From Bacteroidota bacterium (lineage in GTDB: Bacteria; Bacteroidota; Bacteroidia; Bacteroidales; JAAUTT01), in contig JAIFLU010000011.1 of the NCBI GenBank assembly GCA_020048915.1, positions 1 through 51,698 on the forward strand: a DNA stretch of 51,698 bases, written 5' to 3'. Below, one piece after another: positions 1 to 7,301 of this stretch (position 1 is the first letter of the stretch; the number at the start of each line of letters is the position of its first letter). The notes under the pieces are model-generated. The model saw only the letters and a list, made by a program, of their open reading frames with translations, was not told the origin of the DNA and did not search any database. Both the position numbers and the translations under genes were made by a program.

Positions 1-1
1 G

Positions 2-718
2 GTTATCGGAACAACAGATACCTTAATAAACACTATTGATACGGAACCACAGGCTCTGGACAAAGAAATTGATTTTATATTAGATACTGCCGGAAGGTAT
101 TTAACCCAGGCTCCTCAAAAAAATGATGTACTTTCAGTATTCGCAGGTTTAAGACCACTTGCTGCGCCAATGCACGAAAATCAGACTACTAAGGAGATTT
201 CCCGGAAACATAAAATAATTGTTTCGTCAAGCGGACTGGTTACTATAATTGGTGGTAAGTGGACGACCTGTCGAAAAATGGCTCAGGATACAATAGATAC
301 AGCTATTAAAACGGCAAACCTTACCAAGCAAAAATCTACCACCGCTAATTTTCACATCCACGGCTATCAATTAGAAAACTCGCAGAAAATGCTTGATATT
401 TATGGCTCTGATAAGTCTAAAATTGAAGAATTGATTCATCAGGATTCTTCACTAGGAGTCAAACTTCATCCGGATTACGACTTCACAATAGCGCATGTTA
501 TTTGGGCAATCCGCGAAGAGATGGCCCGATCGGTGGAAGATATATTTGCCCGCAGAATCAGGTTTCTTTTTCTGGATGCCCGACTTAGTATGGAATTAGC
601 TCCCAAAATTGCTGAAATTATGGCTAGAGAATTTGGATTCGACTCAGCCTGGGTCAATAACCAAATTTCAGAGTATAATAATCTGGCAAAGAGATATCTC
701 ATTAAGGAAACTGCTTAA
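2..718 (+). CDS. glpD: glycerol-3-phosphate dehydrogenase (FAD), C-terminal part, cut by window edge
   Basis: Reading from base 2 with no start codon, this is the C-terminal part of an aerobic-type, FAD-dependent glycerol-3-phosphate dehydrogenase, which oxidises glycerol-3-phosphate to dihydroxyacetone phosphate at the inner membrane and passes electrons to quinone. Visible are the family's VIGTTDT and AGLRPL segments, the late FAD-binding stretch [15 protein letters not shown], and the helical C-terminal domain with [18 protein letters not shown] and LFLDAR. An internal ATG at 170 falls in the middle of the conserved domain and is not the start; the gene continues upstream of the window. 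It is followed after 68 bp by glycerol kinase and then a facilitator, the usual order of a glycerol catabolic operon. Identification is firm; only the 5' extent is unknown. Confidence 0.95.
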   Translation, partial: VIGTTDTLINTIDTEPQALDKEIDFILDTAGRYLTQAPQKNDVLSVFAGLRPLAAPMHENQTTKEISRKHKIIVSSSGLVTIIGGKWTTCRKMAQDTIDTAIKTANLTKQKSTTANFHIHGYQLENSQKMLDIYGSDKSKIEELIHQDSSLGVKLHPDYDFTIAHVIWAIREEMARSVEDIFARRIRFLFLDARLSMELAPKIAEIMAREFGFDSAWVNNQISEYNNLAKRYLIKETA

Positions 719-786
719 TTCAAAAAATACCGTTTTTTAATATCTTTATAAATTCCAAACTGCTAACTACTAATTACCATAAAACT

Positions 787-2289
787 ATGGGCAATACAAA
801 TAAATACATTTTAGCGCTCGACCAGGGAACGACGAGTTCCAGAGCTATTGTTTTCGACCATCACGGTCAAATTGTTACTTCCGCTCAAAAACCATTCGAA
901 CAGCTTTTTCCAAAACCTGGTTGGGTAGAACATGATCCGAATGAAATTTGGTCGACCCAGGCCGGTGTTGCCGCAGAAGCTGTTGCAAAAGCCGGTTTAA
1001 ATGGGCAAAATATTGCTGCCATTGGCATTACCAATCAACGGGAAACCACAATTGTTTGGGACCGCATTACAGGACAACCCGTTTATAATGCGATTGTTTG
1101 GCAGGACAGACGTACCTCCAAATTCTGTGATGATCTGAACGAAAAAGGATATGCTGAAGCCATTCGCAAAAAAACCGGATTAGTAATTGACGCCTACTTT
1201 TCGGCTACTAAAATTAACTGGATTCTTGAAAACATACCAGGAACAAGACAGCGAGCAGAAAAAGGCGAATTGTGTTTTGGTACGGTTGATAGCTGGTTAA
1301 CCTGGAAATTTACACAAGGGAAGATCCATATTACCGATGTTACAAATGCCAGCAGAACAATGCTTTTCAATATTCATACACTCCAATGGGATCCCGAACT
1401 TCTGAAAATTTTCGATATTCCGCTAGGCATGTTACCTGAGGTGAAATCGTGTAGCGAAATATATTGCGAAACCGCCACCACGCTGTTTGCAACAAAAATT
1501 CCTATTGCAGGAATCGCTGGCGATCAGCAGGCAGCTTTATTTGGCCAACTTTGCACAAACGAAGGAATGGCAAAAAATACTTATGGAACAGGTTGTTTTA
1601 TGGTTATGAATACAGGCAGCAAACCTGTCGAATCAAAAAATAACCTATTAACAACTATCGGCTGGAAAATCGGAAACAATACAACATACGCCCTCGAAGG
1701 AAGTGTATTCGTCGCAGGAGCCGCTATTCAATGGCTACGCGATGGGATTAATATGATCTCCCATTCATCAGAAAGTGAAACGTTAGCCAATCAGGTAACC
1801 GATAATGGAGGTGTTTATTTTGTACCTGCTTTAACCGGACTTGGAGCCCCATACTGGGATCAATATGCCCGGGGGACAATTGTTGGGATTACCCGCGGAA
1901 CCACCTCAGCACACATTACCCGAGCTGCATTGGAGTCTATAGCCTTTCAATCGTACGATGTTTTAAAATCGATGGAGTCGGATGCCGGAAAGCCAACCCT
2001 GGAGCTTCGAGTCGACGGAGGCGCGGTTGCCAACAATTTCTTAATGCAGTTTCAAGCTGATATTTGTGGCAGTAAAGTTGTTCGTCCTCAAATACTTGAA
2101 ACAACAGCATTAGGTGCTGCTTACCTCGCTGGGCTGGCAGTTGGCTTCTGGGATGGTCTTGACGATCTGAAAAACCATTGGGCAGTCGACAAGACATTTT
2201 CACCTGGCATGGAAAAATCTGTCATAGCAGACTATCTAAAGCAATGGCACAAAGCTGTGGACAGATCAAGGAATTGGATTGAGAAATAA
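787..2289 (+). CDS. glpK: glycerol kinase
   Basis: This is a FGGY-family kinase of 500 residues, the normal length for GlpK; it phosphorylates glycerol to sn-glycerol-3-phosphate with ATP in the cytoplasm. The N-terminus carries the phosphate-binding [14 protein letters not shown] segment. ITNQRETT and IVWQDRRT follow, then the ATPase aspartate region [12 protein letters not shown], the [11 protein letters not shown] loop and the C-terminal [18 protein letters not shown] signature. It lies 68 bp after glpD and 31 bp before the first good start of the aquaglyceroporin, so the three probably form one transcript: uptake, phosphorylation, oxidation. No truncation or unusual residue was seen. Confidence 0.97.
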   Translation: MGNTNKYILALDQGTTSSRAIVFDHHGQIVTSAQKPFEQLFPKPGWVEHDPNEIWSTQAGVAAEAVAKAGLNGQNIAAIGITNQRETTIVWDRITGQPVYNAIVWQDRRTSKFCDDLNEKGYAEAIRKKTGLVIDAYFSATKINWILENIPGTRQRAEKGELCFGTVDSWLTWKFTQGKIHITDVTNASRTMLFNIHTLQWDPELLKIFDIPLGMLPEVKSCSEIYCETATTLFATKIPIAGIAGDQQAALFGQLCTNEGMAKNTYGTGCFMVMNTGSKPVESKNNLLTTIGWKIGNNTTYALEGSVFVAGAAIQWLRDGINMISHSSESETLANQVTDNGGVYFVPALTGLGAPYWDQYARGTIVGITRGTTSAHITRAALESIAFQSYDVLKSMESDAGKPTLELRVDGGAVANNFLMQFQADICGSKVVRPQILETTALGAAYLAGLAVGFWDGLDDLKNHWAVDKTFSPGMEKSVIADYLKQWHKAVDRSRNWIEK

Positions 2290-2320
2290 TTTAAAACCCT
2301 TACTAAAACCGAGTATTTAT

Positions 2321-3052
2321 ATGAATGAATTTACAGCTGAATTAATTGGCACCATGCTTATGATTTTAATGGGTGCCGGAGTAGTTGCGAATGTTGTATT
2401 AACAGGAACCAAAGGAAACAATTCGGGATGGATTGTAATAACTACGGCATGGGCTTTAGGCGTTTATATTGGAGTGGTAGTTGCTGGCCCAATAAGTGGG
2501 GCACATCTAAATCCAATTGTCAGTCTTGGATTGGCTATTGCCGGAAAATTTGCCTGGTCGAAAATGTGGTATTATGTTATTGCTCAAATGCTGGGAGCCG
2601 CACTTGGAGCCTTTTTAGTTTGGGTCTCGTATAAAGACCATTTTAATACGACGGATGATAAAGGCGCTAAACTTGGTGTGTTTTGTACTGGGCCTGCCAT
2701 TCGGAACTACCCCATAAATTTTGCATGTGAGGTAATTGGTACATTTGTATTAATATTTGTAATCCTATACATTTCGGGAGTAAAATTGGAAGACAGCAAC
2801 AATACGCCTGTTGGAATGGGTTCTTTGGGTGCTATACCTGTAGCCTTGCTGGTTTGGGTAATTGGACTTTCGTTGGGAGGAACCACCGGATATGCCATTA
2901 ATCCTGCCAGAGACCTTGCTCCACGTCTTATGCATGCCATTCTGCCTATCGCTAATAAAGGAAGTAACGACTGGGCATACGCCTGGGTTCCCATTCTCGG
3001 ACCAATAACAGGCGCTGGTTTGGCATCCATACTTTATTTGGTGCTGAATTAG
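2321..3052 (+). CDS. glpF: aquaglyceroporin / glycerol facilitator (MIP family)
   Basis: This is a major intrinsic protein of 243 residues with six hydrophobic membrane segments, expected to let glycerol diffuse through the inner membrane. The start is put at 2321 (MNEFTAELIGT), because an upstream ATG at 2279 overlaps the end of glpK and adds 14 polar residues ahead of the first helix. The second half has the canonical NPARD box (AINPARDLAPRL); its Asp after NPAR marks glycerol facilitators rather than water-only aquaporins. The first pore box reads HLNPIVSLG, that is NPI instead of NPA. A strong terminator follows 63 bp downstream, ending the glp unit. Confidence 0.92.
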   Translation: MNEFTAELIGTMLMILMGAGVVANVVLTGTKGNNSGWIVITTAWALGVYIGVVVAGPISGAHLNPIVSLGLAIAGKFAWSKMWYYVIAQMLGAALGAFLVWVSYKDHFNTTDDKGAKLGVFCTGPAIRNYPINFACEVIGTFVLIFVILYISGVKLEDSNNTPVGMGSLGAIPVALLVWVIGLSLGGTTGYAINPARDLAPRLMHAILPIANKGSNDWAYAWVPILGPITGAGLASILYLVLN

Positions 3053-3115
3053 ATTATCAATTTCAAGTTATTATTCCCTAATATTAAATATCTAAAAAAA
3101 TGTAACCCTTAAGCT

Positions 3116-3143
3116 AAGCGTAGTCTCCCGACTACGCTTTTTT
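3116..3143 (+). terminator. rho-independent terminator after glpF
   Basis: A perfect 9-bp stem AAGCGTAGT / ACTACGCTT with a 6-nt loop is followed by a run of six T. It sits 63 bp after the glpF stop and separates the glycerol operon from the next cluster. Confidence 0.88.
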
Positions 3144-3332
3144 AATGACCTGCCATTGTTAATGCTTCAATTGGTTTTCTTCGATTAAGTTATTAAATAT
3201 CATGCCAATAACCTCAACAACTACTAAGCTGTTAACATTGTAACTTTTTCACCATATATTTTCATCCTTAGCTTTGAGATACTACTCCCGTAAGTAAAAT
3301 AAAATAATATTTAATATTGTATATTTTTATTA

Positions 3333-3381
3333 AAGTACTATTATGTTGTATTATAAATAACATTATATTTGCCTAGTACTT
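3333..3381. promoter_or_regulatory. inverted repeat flanking the promoter, putative GntR operator
   Basis: AAGTACTA (3333-3340) and its exact reverse complement TAGTACTT (3374-3381) bracket the -33 and -7 boxes; the right copy overlaps the expected transcription start. Each half contains the palindrome AGTACT, and the centres are 41 bp apart, about four helical turns. This suits dimers of an autoregulating GntR repressor bound at both ends of the promoter. No binding data exist here. Confidence 0.5.
3345..3371 (+). promoter_or_regulatory. Bacteroidota-type promoter for the GntR-led cluster
   Basis: GTTG at 3345 and TATATTTG at 3364-3371 match the Bacteroidota sigma-ABfr consensus (TTTG near -33, TAnnTTTG near -7) with the expected 19-nt offset between the two box starts. 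A transcript would begin near 3378, leaving a leader of about 17 nt before the ATG at 3395. The boxes are seen directly; activity is inferred. Confidence 0.7.
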
Positions 3382-3394
3382 CATAGAGGTTAAA

Positions 3395-4402
3395 ATGAAA
3401 AAAGAATTAGATATACTGTTTGATACAACTTCGCATATCCCAAAGTACCGACAGATTATCGATAGTATTGTCCAGTTAGTTAGAGATGGTAAACTAGCAA
3501 AGGGCGATCGCTTACCTTCACTGAACGACCTGTGTAAAAAATACAATCTATCGCAGGACACTGTTTTAATGGGTTATAACGAGCTTAAATCCAGAGGAAT
3601 TGTTACCTCAAGTATTGGAAAAGGCTATTACATTTCAAATATTCAAATAGATGCCAATCACAAGGTATTTTTGCTTTTCGATAAACTCACAGCATATAAG
3701 GAAACGCTTTACGAATCATTCAAGGACACCCTAAAAGGAAATGAGCAGATTTTTTTTCACCATAACAATGCTAAAGTTTTCCAAACCCTCATAGAAAGCG
3801 CTGTTGGCGATTATTCCGAATATGTAATAATGCCAATGCCCGACAAGAGCGCAACCGCTATACTCGAAATGCTTCCCAAAAACAAAACCTATATTCTTGA
3901 TACAGGCAGAACCGCTTTTCAAGCCAAATATCCCTATGTCTGTCAGGATTTCGAACGGGATATTTATCGAATTCTTCGGCAAAACGAGAACAGTATAAAA
4001 ACCTATTCGCGCTTAATCCTTGCTATTCGAAACCAAAAATCGCATCTAAAAGAAATTGCCGGCGGGTTTCGTAATTTCTGCAAACAACTTCCCATCGAAT
4101 TTGAAATTGTTAACCAAATAACTGCCCTCGAAGTTCGAAAAGGAGATGTTTATATTGTAGTAGACGACCGCGATCTGGTTCATCTGGTAAAACAAGCCGA
4201 TTCGCACAATCTGCAATTGGGGAAACAATTGGGGATCATTTCTTACAACGAAATCCCCCTAAAAGAAATCATTGCCGGTGGAATTACCACCATCTCAACT
4301 GACTTTGCCGAAATGGGACGCAATATGGCCTCCATGATCCTCTCGGGTAAAAAGGAAAAAATTGATAATTCATTTGTAATGATTCATCGAAAATCGTTTT
4401 AA
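3395..4402 (+). CDS. GntR-family transcriptional regulator with sugar-binding-like effector domain
   Basis: This 335-residue cytoplasmic regulator has an N-terminal GntR winged helix-turn-helix (residues about 15-82: HIPKYRQIIDSIV, then GDRLPSLNDLCKKYNLS, then the wing SSIGKGYYIS). About 250 further residues resemble a LacI/periplasmic-binding-type ligand domain (KVFLLFDKLTAYKETLYESF; ISTDFAEMGRNMASMI). GntR proteins of this architecture control sugar genes in Bacteroides, for example the fucose repressor FucR. It is first in the cluster, 18 bp before the GH2 gene, and its promoter lies inside a perfect inverted repeat, so autoregulation and control of the downstream genes are likely. The inducer cannot be read from sequence; a phosphorylated or free hexose is my guess. 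Confidence 0.85.
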   Translation: MKKELDILFDTTSHIPKYRQIIDSIVQLVRDGKLAKGDRLPSLNDLCKKYNLSQDTVLMGYNELKSRGIVTSSIGKGYYISNIQIDANHKVFLLFDKLTAYKETLYESFKDTLKGNEQIFFHHNNAKVFQTLIESAVGDYSEYVIMPMPDKSATAILEMLPKNKTYILDTGRTAFQAKYPYVCQDFERDIYRILRQNENSIKTYSRLILAIRNQKSHLKEIAGGFRNFCKQLPIEFEIVNQITALEVRKGDVYIVVDDRDLVHLVKQADSHNLQLGKQLGIISYNEIPLKEIIAGGITTISTDFAEMGRNMASMILSGKKEKIDNSFVMIHRKSF

Positions 4403-4420
4403 CATAAATCTAACGCTGCC

Positions 4421-6658
4421 ATGAGAAAATTTTTAACCCTACTTGTATTTTTATCCATCCTTGTGCAAATGGCCTGGGCCGGCGAACCGAGAATTATTTT
4501 CAACTTAAACGGCATCTGGGAATTCGATCAAACCACCAATGCATTTCCTCCCAATAAATTCACCCGTAAAATTCCTGTACCCGGCTTGGTGCATCTTGCT
4601 GAGCCTAAAATTGAAGACTACGACAAGTTCTTTAAACGACCTGATAAAGTCGAATTCAAAGAACAACATAACCTGTATAACATCGATTGCACTCCGCGCT
4701 ACAGTTGGTATCGCAAAAGAATATTCATTCCCAAAGAACTGGAAGGCTCTGAAGGAGTCATAACCATTAAAAAGAGCCAGTATGTCACCCAGGTATACAT
4801 AAATGGCATTGACATGGGAACTTCCATGGCCTGCTATACTCCGGTGGAGTTTACCTCAACAAGCGCCATTAAATACGGTGCCGAGAACGAAATTCTCATT
4901 AAAGTAGGCGACCGCGTTTGGCTACCAAGCGAAGCTGCCGGAGGAACCGATAAAGAAAAAGAGCACTACCTGCCTGGCATTTGGGACGATGTACTCTTAT
5001 CTTTCACAGGGAAATTCCGAGTGAACCGATTGCTGGTTTTGCCTTCAGTTGACAAAAAAAAGATAACAATAAAAACACAGGTTCGAAACTTCCTGCCTGC
5101 CCAGATATTTTATGGCGACGCAATGAGCGACTCAGTTACCATTTCAGTTTCGATCTGCGAAAAAAACTCCGGAAAAGAAATCGCTAAAGCCTCAGGTCAA
5201 TACCTGTCGAAACGGGACAATTTATCAGAATTAGAGATGACCATTCCTCTTCCCTCCTTCACAATATGGTCTCCCGAGAAGCCTTTTTTATACACCGCCA
5301 AAGTATCCATTTCCAATAGGAAAGGCACCTCCGATGAGGTAGTCAAACAATTTGGCATGCGCGATTTCACCAGGAAAGGGAAGTTTTTTTATCTCAATGG
5401 GAGCGAATACATACTCCGCGGCACCAACGTTACCTTACAGCGATTTTTTGAAGATCCTGATTGTGCTAACCTGGTGTGGGACAAAAACTGGGTAAAAAAA
5501 TTCCTGATTGATTACCCCAAGCAGTTAAACTGGAATATGATGCGTATTTGCGTTGGCATTGTCCCCGATTTTTGGTATGATTTAGCCGATGAATATGGAT
5601 TACTTTTCCAGAACGAATGGCTGTACTGGCAAAATCATGGATGGGACGAACAAATTCGAAAAGAATATACCGATTGGGTTTGGAGCGATGGAAATCACCC
5701 CAGCATTGCCATTTGGGATGCTATAAACGAAAACTGGGACGATTATATTGGCAATTCGCTCATTCCTGAGCTTAAAAAACTGGATCCCACAAGAGTTTGG
5801 GATGCCGGTTACATGACTGGCGATAAAATGGCGATGGACGAAATGGATGAACCCCATCCCTATCAAGGGCCAATGCCTTGGTCTACAATAACTGAATTCG
5901 AAAAAAATCCTTACCCCCTTGGTAACCTTGATTTCAAACCAGAGCTAATTAAAAACATCGAAAAGGCAGGTTCAGCCCAACTCGTAAATGAATATGGCTG
6001 GATATGGCTTTGGCGGAATGGAATTCCTAGTAAATTAACCGTAGACGTTTTTAAATATTATCTTGGCCCTAACTCTACGCCAGAACAAAACAGAGAATTG
6101 CAGGCATACTGGCTCCAGCTCGAAACAGAATGGCTGCGAAGCAATACCAACATTGCAGGAGTTTTGGCATTCTGCTACCTTGCAAATAATTATGGATATA
6201 CCGGCGATTGGTTTATTGATAACATTAAAGACCTCAAACCCGGCCCTACTATGCATTGGTTTCAGCATTGCTTTGCCCCAGCCGCACTGTTCATTAATTT
6301 GACCGATGAACGATATACAAAGCACATCGCCCCGCATCAACCAGGAACGTCATTGCTTTTTAACCTGGCAGGAGTTAACAATTTCGGACAACTAATAAAA
6401 GGAAATGCAAAAATATACCTGCTTGATTCAAACGGGAAATCTGTTTTTGAGAAACAATCGGAAGTTACATTGTCGTCGCTTACCCGAACCAATATTCCTA
6501 TGAGTATTGAACTTCCTACAAAGTCGGGAGGATATTTACTGGTATCAGAGTTTATTAGCGAAGGTACATCGCAACCTGTTATTTCACGGCGATATATTAA
6601 AGTTGGCAAACTGGATTCATACACCTTTTTTGAAATGAAACCTACAGAGTTAAAATAA
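4421..6658 (+). CDS. secreted glycoside hydrolase family 2-type beta-glycosidase
   Basis: This 745-residue enzyme has a type I signal peptide (MRKFLTLLVFLSILVQMAWAG), so it acts in the periplasm or outside. The order is a GH2 sugar-binding domain (about 25-200, FNLNGIWEFDQ and SWYRKRIFIPKELEG), an immunoglobulin-like domain (about 205-315), and a TIM barrel opening with RKGKFFYLNGSEYILRGTNV. The likely acid/base is E437 (AINENWDD) and the likely nucleophile E524 (LVNEYGWIW). Beta-mannosidase, beta-galactosidase and beta-glucuronidase all occur in GH2. The neighbouring mannose-6-phosphate isomerase makes a mannosidase or related exo-enzyme plausible, but sequence alone does not fix this. It is 18 bp after the GntR gene. 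Confidence 0.85.
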   Translation: MRKFLTLLVFLSILVQMAWAGEPRIIFNLNGIWEFDQTTNAFPPNKFTRKIPVPGLVHLAEPKIEDYDKFFKRPDKVEFKEQHNLYNIDCTPRYSWYRKRIFIPKELEGSEGVITIKKSQYVTQVYINGIDMGTSMACYTPVEFTSTSAIKYGAENEILIKVGDRVWLPSEAAGGTDKEKEHYLPGIWDDVLLSFTGKFRVNRLLVLPSVDKKKITIKTQVRNFLPAQIFYGDAMSDSVTISVSICEKNSGKEIAKASGQYLSKRDNLSELEMTIPLPSFTIWSPEKPFLYTAKVSISNRKGTSDEVVKQFGMRDFTRKGKFFYLNGSEYILRGTNVTLQRFFEDPDCANLVWDKNWVKKFLIDYPKQLNWNMMRICVGIVPDFWYDLADEYGLLFQNEWLYWQNHGWDEQIRKEYTDWVWSDGNHPSIAIWDAINENWDDYIGNSLIPELKKLDPTRVWDAGYMTGDKMAMDEMDEPHPYQGPMPWSTITEFEKNPYPLGNLDFKPELIKNIEKAGSAQLVNEYGWIWLWRNGIPSKLTVDVFKYYLGPNSTPEQNRELQAYWLQLETEWLRSNTNIAGVLAFCYLANNYGYTGDWFIDNIKDLKPGPTMHWFQHCFAPAALFINLTDERYTKHIAPHQPGTSLLFNLAGVNNFGQLIKGNAKIYLLDSNGKSVFEKQSEVTLSSLTRTNIPMSIELPTKSGGYLLVSEFISEGTSQPVISRRYIKVGKLDSYTFFEMKPTELK

Positions 6659-6684
6659 ACTATTTCAAACTCAATACATATTCG

Positions 6685-7248
6685 ATGAATCACTTATCCA
6701 TAAATTACCCAACCGTTTCTGTGGAGCCCGAATCATGGTTTTTAGAAGGGAAAAATATTACAAAGTCCGAAAAACGTATAAAAGATTTGGGCAACGTGTT
6801 TGCTAACGAAGCTGCTCGCCAATTAATAAACCCGGATTTGCTGGTATATAATGTGCAGGCGCATCTTCCAGTGAAAGAAGGAACTCCTGGCGGATTATAT
6901 TTTGGGACAACCATCATTCAACCAGGAAAAGTCGGAAACGAATACTTCATGACCCGCGGGCATTTCCATGCCAATGCCGATCGGGCAGAATATTACTGGG
7001 GAGTTCAGGGTGAAGGGATGCTCATTCTGATGGATGAATATAGAACTACCTGGGCTGAGAAAATGTTTCCGGGAAGCCTTCACTATATTGGTGCAAAAAT
7101 TGCCCACCGGGTTGCAAATACAGGAGAAACACCGCTCATATTCGGGGCCTGCTGGCCTTCGGATGCAGGTCATAACTATGAGGAAATTGAACTACAAGGT
7201 TTTTCAGCTCGTCTTTTAGAAATTGAAGGAAAACCCTTCCTCAAATAA
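6685..7248 (+). CDS. cupin-type phosphoglucose isomerase (copy 1)
   Basis: This 187-residue single-domain cupin matches the archaeal-type, metal-dependent phosphoglucose isomerase family (cPGI), which interconverts glucose-6-phosphate and fructose-6-phosphate. The metal site is readable as H93 and H95 (TRGHFHA), E102 (AEYYWGVQGEG) and H141 (AHRVANTG). It has no signal peptide, so it is cytoplasmic. It lies 26 bp after the secreted GH2 gene and just before the GH38-like gene. Most bacteria use the unrelated Pgi fold, so a sugar-cluster-specific cPGI suggests a dedicated feed of glucose-6-phosphate or a related sugar phosphate. A second, only distantly similar copy closes the cluster at 17426. 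The exact substrate could differ from glucose-6-phosphate. Confidence 0.85.
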   Translation: MNHLSINYPTVSVEPESWFLEGKNITKSEKRIKDLGNVFANEAARQLINPDLLVYNVQAHLPVKEGTPGGLYFGTTIIQPGKVGNEYFMTRGHFHANADRAEYYWGVQGEGMLILMDEYRTTWAEKMFPGSLHYIGAKIAHRVANTGETPLIFGACWPSDAGHNYEEIELQGFSARLLEIEGKPFLK

Positions 7249-7301
7249 AAAATGCTATGAATTTACCCAAAATATGTTCATTTAACTCATTATCATATAC
7301 T

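Larger units (their letters stand above)
3053..3394. other. intergenic region between glpF and the GntR gene
   Basis: These 342 bp hold the glpF terminator (3116-3143), an AT-rich stretch in which I see no further gene or RNA, and at the right end the promoter (3345-3371) and inverted repeat (3333-3381) of the downstream regulator. Confidence 0.7.

Noticed and set aside
170..718. ATG at 170 as start of glycerol-3-phosphate dehydrogenase
   Set aside because: The frame is open to base 2 and encodes conserved GlpD sequence upstream of this codon.
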